DNA from: a bacterium
GTDB lineage: Bacteria; Bacillota; Clostridia; Oscillospirales; Oscillospiraceae
Reading direction: 5' to 3'
NCBI GenBank assembly: GCA_004560305.1
Contig: SFVI01000020.1
Span: forward strand, 1-39,743
DNA: 39,743 nucleotides
The translations under genes were made by a program, and so were the position numbers. Positions 6,297 through 15,160 of the stretch are shown here, piece by piece. Position 1 is the stretch's first letter, and every line of letters starts with the position of its first letter. The notes below the pieces were generated by a model. It saw only the letters and a list, made by a program, of their open reading frames with translations. It was not told where the DNA came from and did no database searches.

Positions 6297-7475
6297 ATGA
6301 TGACAGATATTCACAGCCAGGCCCAGGCGCTGCTGCCCCGCTGCATTGAGGACAGGCGCTGGTTTCACCAACACGCGGAGCTCTCCTTTCAGGAGTTTGA
6401 GACGGCTGCATACATTGAAAAAGCGCTGGAGGAGATCCCCGGCCTTGTGCTGAGCCGTCCCACGGCCACCAGTGTGATGGCGGTATTAAAGACCGGCAGG
6501 CCGGGGCGCTGCCTGGCCATCCGGGCGGATATTGACGCGCTGCCCATTGACGAGGCAAATGAGCTGCCCTACCGCTCCTGCAGGCAGGGCGCTATGCACG
6601 CCTGCGGCCATGACGGCCACGCCGCTATCCTGCTTAATGCGGTGCGGCTACTGGCGGCAAGGCGGGAGGAACTGGCGGGCGAGCTGCGCTTCATCTTCCA
6701 GCACGCGGAGGAAACCCCGCCCGGCGGCGCGGTGGAGGTCATCCGGGCAGGGGTTCTGGAGGGCGTGGACGAGGTGTTCGGCCTGCACCTGACCAGCACC
6801 CTGCCCACAGGGAAATTCGGCGTTTGCAGCGGCGTGCTCACCTCCGCCACGGACCGTTTTGAAATCGAGATCACCGGCAAGGGCGGCCACTCCAGCATGC
6901 CTCAGGAGTGCGTGGACCCCATTGTGGTGGGCGCCCAGATCATCATGGGGCTGCAGACGGTGCTGTCCCGCTCCATCAAGCCCAGCGATATGGCGGTGCT
7001 TTCCGTATGCCAGGCCAACGCCGGCTCGGCCTACAACATCATCCCCGGCGCCATGCATCTGACCGGCTCCGTGCGCAGTTATGACGAGGCGGTGCGTCAG
7101 ACGGCGGAAAGGCGTATCCGGGCCATCAGCCAGGGGATCGCCCAGGCCGCCGGCGCCAGTGCTGTTGTGGACTACATCCGGGGCTATGACTCCATTTATA
7201 ATGACCCGGCGCTGACCCGCTAGGCCAGAGAGCTGATCGCCCGGCAGTTCGGCCCGGAGGCAGTGCAGGAGCTTTCCCCCATTGCTCCCGGCGATGATTT
7301 CTGCTATTACGACCAGGTCTGCCCCGGCTTCTTCCTGGAGCTGGGCGCCGCCAACCCGGCCAAGGGCAGCGACGCGCCCCATCACAATGCCCGCTATCGG
7401 CTGGATGAGGATGCCTTGGCATACGGCCTGGAATACACAGCGGCCCTGCTGGCCCAACGCTGCCGGATAGACTGA
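6297..7475 (+). pseudogene. M20 family metallo-amidohydrolase, interrupted by one amber codon
   Basis: Bases from the ATG at 6297 encode about 390 residues of an M20D amidohydrolase (amino-acylase/IAA-hydrolase/HipO type) if the TAG at 7221-7223 is read through. Metal-binding landmarks are ACGHDGHAA (about residue 102), QHAEETPPGG (about 137), a dimerisation domain from GKGGHSSMPQ, and the C-terminal PHHNARYRLDEDAL. The TAG falls between NDPALTR and ARELIARQFG in the same frame, and both sides match the family, so it is a single nonsense change and not a frameshift. GAGG precedes the ATG. The substrate cannot be told from sequence. The truncated product lacks the last metal-ligand histidine block and should be inactive unless TAG is suppressed. 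Confidence 0.85.
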
Positions 7476-7478
7476 CGT

Positions 7479-7515
7479 AAAAACTCCCTCTTTTTGATTG
7501 AAAGAGGGAGTTTTT
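7479..7515. terminator. bidirectional terminator between M20 and MFS genes
   Basis: AAAAACTCCCTCTTT pairs perfectly with AAAGAGGGAGTTTTT around a 7-nt loop (7494-7500). The A and T runs at both ends suit termination of the two convergent genes. Confidence 0.9.
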
Positions 7516-7523
7516 CGCTTTTC

Positions 7524-8747
7524 TCAGGCCCTGGCCCGCAGGGAGGAGCGGAAGAGGACAAGGCCCACCAGGAAGAACAGAGCAATGGCGCCCACGCCCA
7601 GGCTGGTGCTGCCGCTGAGCTGGGAGACCAGGCTGACGGTGAAGGTGCCCAGCATGGAGGCGCCTTTTCCGCAGATATCCAGCAGGCCGAAATATTCGCC
7701 GGATTTTTCCGGGGGGATGAGCTTGGCGAAGTGGGAGCGGGACAGGGCCTGCACGCCGCCCTGGAACATACCCACTACCACGGCCAGCACCCAGAAATGG
7801 GCCTGGGTACTCATGAACATGGCAAAAATGGCGATGCCGCAGTAGGCCAGCACGCAGATGCTGATCAGGCGGCCGGTGTCCACAGTGCGGGAAAGGCGAC
7901 CGATGAACAGGGACGAGGGGAAGGCCACGATCTGGGTGACCAACAGGGCCAGCAGCAGACCGGTGGTATCAAAGCCCAGGGCAGTGCCGTAGGCAGTGGC
8001 CATATCAATAATGGTGTAGACGCCGTCAATATAGAAGAAGAAGGCCAGGATGAAAAGGAACACCTTTCTGTCACGGGCGATCTCCTGCAGGGTGTGCCAC
8101 AGCTGGGAAAAGGGGTGCACCTGCCCGGTCACAAAATTGCTTTGCCGGTAGCAGCGGAGCAGGGGCAGGGTGCAAAGCAGCCACCAGAGGGCAGTAATGA
8201 GGAAGGCCAGGGTCATGGCTGTGGACATGGACAGGCCCAGGGTGCCGGACCCCAGAACCAGGCCCAGGCAGAGCAGGAAGGGCACGCAGCTGCCAATGTA
8301 GCCCCAGGCGTAGCCCTGGGAGGAGACGTTGTCCATGCGCGCCGGCTCCGTCACGTCGGACAGCATGGAGTCATAAAAAATCAAGCTGAGGGAATAGCCC
8401 AGCTTGGCCAGAACGAACATACAAAGGAAGCTGAGCCAGCCGCCCATGAAGCCCAGCAGCACACAGCCGAGGATCCCCAGCAGCGCCGCGCAAAGGAACA
8501 TGGGTTTTTTCCTGCCGCGCCAGTCGGACACAGCGCCCAGAACAGGGCCGGTGAGCGCCACCAGAAGGGTGGCGGCAGAGGCGGCATAGCCCCAATAAGC
8601 CAGATACTGCACCGAGTCCAACCCGCCGCTTTTGGCCAGGGCGTTGAAATAGATGGGGACGATGGTGGTGACCAGGAGGATAAAAGCGGAGTTGCCCACG
8701 TCGTAGAGCACCCATTTTCTTTCCTGGGCAGTGAGCTTGTATCTCAT
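7524..8747 (-). CDS. MFS transporter, UMF1/ATG22-like
   Basis: A 407-residue protein with about 12 membrane helices. The opening WVLYDVGNSAFILLVTT is typical of the UMF1/ATG22-like major facilitator branch, and the loop after helix 2 carries GAVSDWRGRKKP, the MFS G-x-x-x-D-x-x-G-R-R/K-K motif. The ATG at 8747 has AGGAAGTG upstream and is only 4 bp past the stop of the phospholipase-like gene, so they share a transcript with cls and the HAD gene. The substrate is unknown; eukaryotic ATG22 relatives export amino acids. It is the last gene before a bidirectional terminator. Confidence 0.9.
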   Translation of the reverse strand: MRYKLTAQERKWVLYDVGNSAFILLVTTIVPIYFNALAKSGGLDSVQYLAYWGYAASAATLLVALTGPVLGAVSDWRGRKKPMFLCAALLGILGCVLLGFMGGWLSFLCMFVLAKLGYSLSLIFYDSMLSDVTEPARMDNVSSQGYAWGYIGSCVPFLLCLGLVLGSGTLGLSMSTAMTLAFLITALWWLLCTLPLLRCYRQSNFVTGQVHPFSQLWHTLQEIARDRKVFLFILAFFFYIDGVYTIIDMATAYGTALGFDTTGLLLALLVTQIVAFPSSLFIGRLSRTVDTGRLISICVLAYCGIAIFAMFMSTQAHFWVLAVVVGMFQGGVQALSRSHFAKLIPPEKSGEYFGLLDICGKGASMLGTFTVSLVSQLSGSTSLGVGAIALFFLVGLVLFRSSLRARA

Positions 8748-8751
8748 GGCG

Positions 8752-9555
8752 TCACTTCCTTTGCGCGTCATAATTATATTGATACAGGGGGTCGTAGTTC
8801 TGAAGGCCCTGGGCACTGGCCTGGAAGGCGTCAATAAGCCGCAGCGCCGTATCCTGGGCCTGGGCAAAGCAGACCGCCAGCTGGCGGCTGCTTTCCGCAC
8901 AGCGGGGATCCGGCTGGGGATGGAGCATCATGGGGCCCAGCTTTTCGTAGCGGCCAAAAAGCTTCAGGACCGCTGTCACCATGCCGCGGACAAGGGAGCG
9001 CTGGCTGCTGAGAAGGCGTTGGTTCAGGCTCATAGTGGCCGCGGCCCAGCAGAGCTGCCGGGCGGAGATGCCGGGGAACAGGATGCAGATCAGCCGGGCA
9101 TTTTTCCGGGAGAGCCTGATGTGGCCGGCAGTACTGGCAGGGTCAATGGGCAGGCCGGCCTCCGCCAGCAGGGAGCGGTCAAAGTCCGTCTCCATGGCCA
9201 GATGGCCCGGTCCGCCCTCTGCCTCGACGGCATCTATATATGGGTGACAGTGGAGATCCAGGGCAAAGTGGCAGAGGAAGCCCCAGAGATAGGCCAGCAG
9301 GGCGTCGCTGTCCCGGCCGCGGCACAGCTGCTCCCCCGCCGGGCGGAAGAAAGCTCCCGCCGGGGCTTCATGCATCCGTGAGCCCTGGCCTTTCAGCGGG
9401 TCATGGCTCAGAGGGCGGTAATGAAACAGCAGGTCCGGCCCCTGGAGGCCCAGGTCATAAAGGGCGCTGTGGGCCTGGATTATTTTCTGTTTTTCCGCCG
9501 GCAGGCGGGAAAACACAGCCTGACCGAAGCGGTAATGGGCATAGGCGGCGGGCAT
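8752..9555 (-). CDS. zinc-dependent phospholipase C-like protein
   Basis: A 267-residue protein with the histidine/aspartate layout of the Zn_dep_PLPC family: AHYRFG at the N-terminus, HSALYDLGLQGPDLLFHYRP (about residues 29-48), and FLCHFALDLHCHPYID (about 95-110), where the HxxxDxxxHP pattern supplies metal ligands. There is no signal peptide, so it is probably cytosolic or membrane-associated, unlike secreted clostridial alpha-toxins. AAAGGAG precedes the ATG at 9555. Its place between cardiolipin synthase and a transporter suggests a role in membrane lipid turnover, which is inference; the activity of this branch is not established. Confidence 0.82.
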   Translation of the reverse strand: MPAAYAHYRFGQAVFSRLPAEKQKIIQAHSALYDLGLQGPDLLFHYRPLSHDPLKGQGSRMHEAPAGAFFRPAGEQLCRGRDSDALLAYLWGFLCHFALDLHCHPYIDAVEAEGGPGHLAMETDFDRSLLAEAGLPIDPASTAGHIRLSRKNARLICILFPGISARQLCWAAATMSLNQRLLSSQRSLVRGMVTAVLKLFGRYEKLGPMMLHPQPDPRCAESSRQLAVCFAQAQDTALRLIDAFQASAQGLQNYDPLYQYNYDAQRK

Positions 9556-9606
9556 AGCCACGCTCCTTTCCAGAGGTTCTGCATGATGGCGGGGCAAGGA
9601 ACGCTT

Positions 9607-11181
9607 TTACAGCAGGGGTGCGATGGCTTTCATCAAAAAACCCATGAGCTTGACGCCCAGTTTCTCGTGTTCCATGAAATCCTTTTCTACCAGGGCGGAG
9701 CGGGCCATGGTGGCCTCCACGTCGGCTCGGATATCGGGAATGCAGGGCGTATCATACAGGAAGGCGGCACACTCAAAATGGTGGTAAAGGCTGCGGTAAT
9801 CCAGATTGATGGTGCCCACCACCGCCTCCTTATCGTCTGCCACAAAGACCTTGGCATGGACGAAGCCGGGGCTGTACTCATAGATCTTCACGCCGGAGGC
9901 AAGCAGCGTGCTGTAATGGGTCTTGGCCAGGGCCCAGGGCATCTTTTTATCCGGGATGCCCGGCAGCACCAGGCGCACATCCACGCCCCGCTCGGCCGCG
10001 AACTTCAAAGCGGTCTCCATCTCGCCGTCCAGGATCAGGTAGGGGGACATGATATAGACATAGCGCTCCGCACGGTTGAGAATGTCCATATACACCCGCT
10101 CCCCCACCTTGTCGTTGTCCAGAGGGCAATCCCCATAGGGCAGCACGTAGCCCCTGGCCTCCGCCGGCGCCTGGGTGGGATAGGCCAGGAAGCGGTCGAT
10201 CTCCAGCTCCTTCTCGTCCACGCCCCACATTTGCAGGAACATCAGCGTAAAGCTGGGCACCGCCTCGCCCCGGAGGCGGATGGCGGTATCCTTCCAATGG
10301 CCAAAGCGGGGGCGGCGGTTGATGTATTCATCGGCCAGATTTACTCCGCCGGTGAAGGCGGTATGGCCGTCAATGACCGCGATCTTCCGGTGATCCCGGT
10401 AGTTATAGTGGGTGGATACAAAGGGTGTCATGGGGGCAAACATCTTGCACCGGATGCCCAGGGCCTGGAGTCGTTTGGGATAGTCATGGGGCAGGGTGGA
10501 AAACTCGCAGGTGCCGTCATACATCACCCGCACATCCACGCCGGCCTTGGCCTTCTCCGCCAGGATTTCCAGGACACGGCCCCACATCAGGCCCTCATCA
10601 ATTATGAAATACTCCAGAAAAATGAAGTGCTCCGCCTGCTGCAAGGCTTCCAGCAGGTCGGCCCACTTGTCCTCCCCCAGGGGATAATACTTCACCTCTG
10701 TGTGGTCATACACCGGGTAGCAGCCGGTGCGGTGCAGGTAATGGGCCAGGGCGGCTGCGCCTGGATTTTCCTTCCGGAGCCGGTTCAGCACATCCCGATT
10801 CTGGGGGATGCTGTTCTCTGTGGTCTCCACCAGGTAGTTCAGCCGTTTTTTCAGCATGCGCATTCCCAGGTTGCTGCGAGTATAGCAATAGAGGAGCGCG
10901 CCCACGGCGGGCATCAGCAGGATCACCAGCAGCCAGGTGATCTTTGCACTGGGGTCTGCGTCCGTATTCAGCAGGTACAGGCCCAGAAAAGCAGAGAATA
11001 CCGTGGTGAAAATCACAAAGTGGGGCAAGTAGGCATTGAGCCGATAGAAAGCGGCAAAAACCAGAAACAGTTGGAACAGAAGCAAAAGCACAATGATGCC
11101 TAGGCGGCTGAACACCATATGGGCAAGTCCCTGTCGGCCCTTCTCCAGAAGGGATAGGCCCAGGTTTTCCTCTTCCGACAT
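9607..11181 (-). CDS. cls: cardiolipin synthase
   Basis: A 524-residue member of the phospholipase D superfamily that condenses two phosphatidylglycerol molecules to cardiolipin. Two N-terminal membrane helices (about residues 22-95) anchor it, followed by two PLD domains with HYNYRDHRKIAVIDG (first HKD, about residue 240) and GFVHAKVFVADDKE (second HKD, about 425). The sequence HRK in the first motif is the usual Cls variant. I chose the ATG at 11181, preceded by AGGAG; an ATG at 11208 would add nine polar residues but has a weak ribosome site. It follows the HAD gene by 28 bp and precedes the phospholipase-like gene by 51 bp. Functional assignment is strong. Confidence 0.95.
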   Translation of the reverse strand: MSEEENLGLSLLEKGRQGLAHMVFSRLGIIVLLLLFQLFLVFAAFYRLNAYLPHFVIFTTVFSAFLGLYLLNTDADPSAKITWLLVILLMPAVGALLYCYTRSNLGMRMLKKRLNYLVETTENSIPQNRDVLNRLRKENPGAAALAHYLHRTGCYPVYDHTEVKYYPLGEDKWADLLEALQQAEHFIFLEYFIIDEGLMWGRVLEILAEKAKAGVDVRVMYDGTCEFSTLPHDYPKRLQALGIRCKMFAPMTPFVSTHYNYRDHRKIAVIDGHTAFTGGVNLADEYINRRPRFGHWKDTAIRLRGEAVPSFTLMFLQMWGVDEKELEIDRFLAYPTQAPAEARGYVLPYGDCPLDNDKVGERVYMDILNRAERYVYIMSPYLILDGEMETALKFAAERGVDVRLVLPGIPDKKMPWALAKTHYSTLLASGVKIYEYSPGFVHAKVFVADDKEAVVGTINLDYRSLYHHFECAAFLYDTPCIPDIRADVEATMARSALVEKDFMEHEKLGVKLMGFLMKAIAPLL

Positions 11182-11209
11182 ATGCCTGGCTTTCTCCTTT
11201 CCTTCCATT

Positions 11210-11926
11210 TTACTTTGCACTCTCCTTTTTCACATAATCCATAAGCTGTTCAAAACTTCCCTGCGGATAAGCCGAGATATCTTTTCCGTCTTTGTTAATC
11301 AGGCAGTCCGTCAGCAGAAAGACCTTCATCCCCACCTGTTCCGCAGCGGTGTCCTCCCGGGCGTCGTTGCCTACCATGAGGCAGCTTTCCGGCGCCAGAC
11401 CCAGGCTTTCGGCAACATCGCTAAAGTAGGCGGGGTTTGGTTTGCAATGGGTGCTGTTTTCATAGGTGGTGACCAGGGCGAAATTCTCTGGTTCCAGGCC
11501 TGCCCAGCGAATACGGCTCTCCGTAGCCACGGAGGGAAAAATGGGGTTGGTCGCCAGCGCCACCTGGTATCCCATTGAGCGGATTGCAGCAACGGTCTCT
11601 GCCGCTCGGGGAGTAAAGCCGCAGACGGACTGGGCAAGCTGGAACTCGTTGGCATAAAAATCCTCGAAAACCGGCTTGTCCTCCCGGACCTTCGGGCCAT
11701 AAATCTGTTCGAAACGTTGCCAGAAAGCTTCCTCGTTGCTGCGCTGTCCATCATTTTTCACCATGGCGGCTGTCCCGGACCAGACCGCATCAATCAAAGC
11801 CGTGGGTTCATATCCCCGAGGTGCCAGTTTCTTTGCCAACTGGTGGAAATAGGCCTTTGTGAATTCCTCCTGATCCATGGGTAATAATGTTCCATCCAGG
11901 TCAAACAGTACGCAGCGCAGCTTCAT
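11210..11926 (-). CDS. HAD-family hydrolase
   Basis: A 238-residue haloacid-dehalogenase phosphatase with all four motifs: DLDGTLL (motif I, both catalytic Asp), the Thr motif II in ALATNP (about residue 125), a Lys in HCKPNPAYF (about 158) and VGNDAREDT (motif IV). The helical cap between motifs I and II marks subfamily IA. The specific phosphate ester is unknown. It opens a minus-strand operon with cardiolipin synthase, which might hint at dephosphorylation of a lipid intermediate such as phosphatidylglycerol phosphate; the known enzymes for that differ, so this is speculative. Confidence 0.9.
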   Translation of the reverse strand: MKLRCVLFDLDGTLLPMDQEEFTKAYFHQLAKKLAPRGYEPTALIDAVWSGTAAMVKNDGQRSNEEAFWQRFEQIYGPKVREDKPVFEDFYANEFQLAQSVCGFTPRAAETVAAIRSMGYQVALATNPIFPSVATESRIRWAGLEPENFALVTTYENSTHCKPNPAYFSDVAESLGLAPESCLMVGNDAREDTAAEQVGMKVFLLTDCLINKDGKDISAYPQGSFEQLMDYVKKESAK

Positions 11927-11952
11927 TTGCTTCCCTTTCTCCTCCCGACCGG

Positions 11953-11981
11953 TTGACTTTCTCCCGCCGGTAAGATATAAT
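11953..11981 (+). promoter_or_regulatory. strong promoter of the Cof-HAD/plsY operon
   Basis: TTGACT (11953-11958), 17 bp, TATAAT (11976-11981) on the plus strand. Transcription should begin near 11988, giving a leader of about 160 nt. Near its end GGGCGGA pairs with TCCGCCC, extended outward by AAAG/CTTT, to make a sizeable hairpin just before the start codon region. The AT-rich stretch 11970-12050 probably also holds the promoter of the divergent HAD gene, but I cannot fix its boxes. Confidence 0.8.
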
Positions 11982-12151
11982 ATTATAATAAATTTTTGAA
12001 TTGTTTTTATTTAGATACGCTTTTGTGCTTATTTTACGCTATCTTTATCAATTCCAGTTCAATTATAGTCGTTGCCTGGAGCAAAGTCAAGGCGGGCGGA
12101 TACCGGTTTCCGCCCTGGCTTTCCGGGCTTTATGAAGGTGATGGAAAGGTC

Positions 12152-12988
12152 ATGCCGGTAAAATTGATTGCTTTTGACCTGGATGGGACTCTGCTGGACG
12201 AGCGGAAAAACATCCCCGAGGAAAATATGCAGGCTTTATTGGCTGCCGCACAGGCCGGGACGCTGCTGGTGCCCGCCACGGGGCGGATCTTCACCGGCAT
12301 TCCCGAGACCTTACGGCAACTGCCGGGGAGCAGATTCTTTATTACCATCAACGGCGCCTATGCCTATGACGCGGTGGATGACCGGAATCTCTATACTTCT
12401 GAGCTGAGTGTGGATACTTGTTTGCGGCTAATTGATTATATGGACAGGCTTCCCGTTTTCTATGACTGTTATCAGGACAACTGGGGCTATATAACCCGCA
12501 GTATGTTTCAGCGGGCTGGGGATTTTATTCCTGACCCTGGCATCATGAAGCTGATGCGGGAGCTGCGCACACCGGTGGACGATCTGGCGGAAACGTTGCG
12601 GCAGAAGGGCCGGCCGGTGCAGAAGATGCAGATGCATTTTCAGGATCTGGCTGAGCGTGACCGCCAGATGAAGCTGGTTGCGGAGCGATTCCCGGAGACG
12701 GCGGTCTCCTATTCCCTGCCCTGGAACATTGAGATCAACAGCGCTGGAGCCACCAAGGGGCAGGCTTTAAAGGCGCTCTGTCTGGCCCTGGGCATTGATC
12801 TTGCGGATGTGCTGGCCTTTGGAGACGGCACCAACGACCTGGATTTGATTCGCACCGCCGGCATCGGCGTTGCCATGGGCAACGGTGCGGAAGAAGTGAA
12901 GGCGGCGGCGGATTGGATCGCCCCAAGCAACGAAGAGAGCGGCGTTGCCGCCGGGATCAGAAAATTTATGGGCATAGATAGGAGTTAA
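12152..12988 (+). CDS. Cof-type HAD-IIB phosphatase
   Basis: A 278-residue cytosolic phosphatase of the Cof subfamily: IAFDLDGTLLDERKN (motif I, residues 6-20), VPATGR (motif II, about residue 41), INSAGATKGQAL (motif III Lys, about 196) and FGDGTNDLDLI (motif IV, about 219), with the large alpha/beta C2 cap in between. The ATG at 12152 is preceded by GAAGGTG. Such enzymes dephosphorylate sugar phosphates, flavin nucleotides or pyridoxal phosphate; the substrate is not readable here. The TAA at 12986-12988 is followed one base later by the plsY-like ATG, so the two are co-translated. Confidence 0.92.
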   Translation: MPVKLIAFDLDGTLLDERKNIPEENMQALLAAAQAGTLLVPATGRIFTGIPETLRQLPGSRFFITINGAYAYDAVDDRNLYTSELSVDTCLRLIDYMDRLPVFYDCYQDNWGYITRSMFQRAGDFIPDPGIMKLMRELRTPVDDLAETLRQKGRPVQKMQMHFQDLAERDRQMKLVAERFPETAVSYSLPWNIEINSAGATKGQALKALCLALGIDLADVLAFGDGTNDLDLIRTAGIGVAMGNGAEEVKAAADWIAPSNEESGVAAGIRKFMGIDRS

Positions 12989-12989
12989 T

Positions 12990-13649
12990 ATGGATTACGC
13001 AATTCTTTTCGAAGTGCTGCTTTGCCTGGCACTGGGCTATTTTATCGGCGGGATCAGTCCTTCCTTTATGATCGGTAAAATCAAAGGCTTTGACATCCGG
13101 CAAGAGGGCTCCCACAACGCCGGGGCCACCAACACCATGCTGATGGCCGGCAAGGCCGCCGGTGTGTTTGTGGCGCTGATGGACATTCTGAAGGCTGCCT
13201 GCTCCTGGTGGCTTTGCTGCTGGCTGTTCCCGGAGCTGGAGCTGGCCGGGATTCTGGGCGGCGTAGCCTGCATTATCGGACATATGTATCCGGTTTTTCT
13301 CGGTTTTCACGGCGGAAAGGGGCTGGCCTGCATGGGCGGGGTTGTGCTGGCCTACAGCTTCAAATCCTTCCTGCTGATGCTCAGCCTTGCCATACTGATC
13401 GGGCTGATCACCAATTATGTCTGCATTGTCACCAGCTCCATGGCAGCCATCTGGCCTGTTTATTATGGGTTCAGGTCAGGAAGCTGGCTGGGTACTGCCA
13501 TTTTATTGGTTCCGCTGCTGCCCATCATTTTGAAGCACGCAGAAAACTTTCGGCGGATCCCTGAGGGGAAGGAGCTGCGGCTCAGCTATCTGTGGAACAA
13601 GGAAGCGGAGCTGGTGCGTACCGGGTATGAAGAAGTGGATAAACGTTGA
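12990..13649 (+). CDS. plsY: glycerol-3-phosphate acyltransferase PlsY-like
   Basis: A 219-residue membrane protein with about six helices, of the family that moves an acyl group from acyl phosphate to glycerol-3-phosphate. Motif 1 reads GSHNAGATNTMLMAGK (residues 41-56), motif 2 is FLGFHGGKGLA (about 103-113). Motif 1 departs from the common GSGNIGATNxxRxxG: the Arg is replaced by Leu. This could mark a paralogue with a changed substrate, so function is less sure than family. It overlaps the ribosome site region of the Cof gene (AGGAG in its end) and is followed by a bidirectional terminator. Confidence 0.85.
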   Translation: MDYAILFEVLLCLALGYFIGGISPSFMIGKIKGFDIRQEGSHNAGATNTMLMAGKAAGVFVALMDILKAACSWWLCCWLFPELELAGILGGVACIIGHMYPVFLGFHGGKGLACMGGVVLAYSFKSFLLMLSLAILIGLITNYVCIVTSSMAAIWPVYYGFRSGSWLGTAILLVPLLPIILKHAENFRRIPEGKELRLSYLWNKEAELVRTGYEEVDKR

Positions 13650-13713
13650 ATATTCTTCCATTTTTATTGCGATCTGACTTGCCTTTGCAGCCGCTTTGCA
13701 GCCGCTTATAAAC

Positions 13714-13749
13714 AAAAAAATCCTGATGCGAATGCATCAGGATTTTTTT
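13714..13749. terminator. bidirectional terminator between plsY-like gene and rplQ
   Basis: AAAAAAATCCTGATGC pairs perfectly with GCATCAGGATTTTTTT around a GAAT tetraloop. It ends both the plus-strand lipid operon and the long minus-strand ribosomal operon. Confidence 0.95.
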
Positions 13750-13759
13750 GATATGAAAA

Positions 13760-14101
13760 TCAGACCAGTTCGATGACTGCGACCTCGGCTGCATCGCCGC
13801 GGCGGACGCCAATGCGGGTGATGCGGGTGTAGCCGCCGTTACGGTCGGCATACTTGGGAGCCAGCTCATCGAAAACCTTCTTGGCCACGTCCTCACGGGT
13901 GATGAAGGACAGAGCCTGACGGTAGGCGTTCAGGTCCTTTGCCTTGCCAAGGGTGATCATCTTCTCGGCCATGGGAGCGATCTCCTTGGCGCGGGTGACG
14001 GTGGTCTCCATGCGGCCCTTGTCCAGAAGGTCAGTGACCTGCTGACGGAGCATTGCCATGCGCTGGGCGGTAGTCTTGCCGAGCTTTCTAGTTCCGGGCA
14101 T
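13760..14101 (-). CDS. rplQ: 50S ribosomal protein L17
   Basis: 113 residues, usual length for the short Firmicutes L17. It begins MPGTRKLGKTTAQRMAMLRQ, the conserved N-terminus that contacts 23S rRNA, and has TVTRAKEIAPMAEKMITLGK in the middle. It is the last gene of the alpha operon, 26 bp downstream of rpoA, and its stop is followed within 11 bp by a strong terminator. Confidence 0.98.
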   Translation of the reverse strand: MPGTRKLGKTTAQRMAMLRQQVTDLLDKGRMETTVTRAKEIAPMAEKMITLGKAKDLNAYRQALSFITREDVAKKVFDELAPKYADRNGGYTRITRIGVRRGDAAEVAVIELV

Positions 14102-14127
14102 AATTGCGTTTCCTCCTTCTTGAGAGC

Positions 14128-15078
14128 TTACTGATTATCCTCGCTTGCCAGAGACAAGCCCATCATCGTCAGCTTGTGGACGACTTCTTCCAGGGACTTG
14201 CGGCCGAGGTTACGGACCTTGATCATTTCTTCCTCAGTCTTGCTGACCAGATCCTCTACGGTGTTGATGTTTGCGCGCTTGAGGCAGTTGAAGCTTCTTA
14301 CGGACAGGTCCAGCTCTTCGATGGTCATCTTGAGCATGGTATCCGGCTCCTTCTCCACCTTTTCAACCACGGTGGAGTTGCTGCCGATGGTGTCGGACAG
14401 GTCCGTGAAGAGCGTGAAGTGATCGCAGAGTATCTTCGCGCCCAGGGAGAGCGCGTCACGGGCAGTCATGGTCTTGTCGGTCCATACCTCGATGGTCAGC
14501 TTGTCAAAGTCCGTCTGGTTGCCCACACGGGTGTTCTCGACGGTGTAGTTGACCTTGAGGACCGGGGTATATATGGAGTCCACAGGAATGGTGCCAATGG
14601 GCATCTGGGGATTTTTGTTCTTCTCAGCGGAGACATAGCCTCTGCCATGGTCCAGAACCAGCTCCATATTCAGGGCGCCGTCAGGGCCAAGGGTGGCGAT
14701 GGGCTGCTCAGGATTGAGGATCTCCACCTCTGCGTCCGCCTTGATGTCGCCGGCGGTAACAAGGCCCTCGCCGGAGGCTTCGATATAGACGGTCTTGGGT
14801 CCCTCGCTGTGAAGGCGGGCGATGATGCTCTTGACGTTGAGAACGATCTCGGTCACGTCTTCCTTCACACCGGGGATGGTGGAAAACTCATGCTGGACGC
14901 CGGCAATCTTGATGCTGGTGCAGGCAGTGCCGGGGAGAGAAGAGAGAAGTACCCTGCGAAGAGAGTTACCAAGTGTTGTGCCGTAGCCACGCTCCAACGG
15001 CTCTATGATGTACTTACCATAAGAGCTGTCAGCAGGAGTCTCGATGCACTCGATGCGCGGCTTCTTAATTTCGATCAT
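14128..15078 (-). CDS. rpoA: RNA polymerase alpha subunit
   Basis: 316 residues. The N-terminal domain (about 1-228) has the assembly motif RGYGTTLGNSLRRVLLSSLPG (split here only for naming), where the NSLRRVLLSS stretch mediates dimerisation. The C-terminal domain (about 245-310) shows LDLSVRSFNCLKRANINTVE and RNLGRKSLEEV, the helices that touch UP-element DNA and activators. Start and spacing are standard. It is transcribed between rpsD and rplQ in the normal alpha-operon position. Confidence 0.98.
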   Translation of the reverse strand: MIEIKKPRIECIETPADSSYGKYIIEPLERGYGTTLGNSLRRVLLSSLPGTACTSIKIAGVQHEFSTIPGVKEDVTEIVLNVKSIIARLHSEGPKTVYIEASGEGLVTAGDIKADAEVEILNPEQPIATLGPDGALNMELVLDHGRGYVSAEKNKNPQMPIGTIPVDSIYTPVLKVNYTVENTRVGNQTDFDKLTIEVWTDKTMTARDALSLGAKILCDHFTLFTDLSDTIGSNSTVVEKVEKEPDTMLKMTIEELDLSVRSFNCLKRANINTVEDLVSKTEEEMIKVRNLGRKSLEEVVHKLTMMGLSLASEDNQ

Positions 15079-15160
15079 ATAGTTATATAACCCTCCTTAT
15101 AAGTGTTGCGCTTTGTAATCGCTTGCGGTGATTCAGCTTACCAATTTGAGGGTGTCTTTA

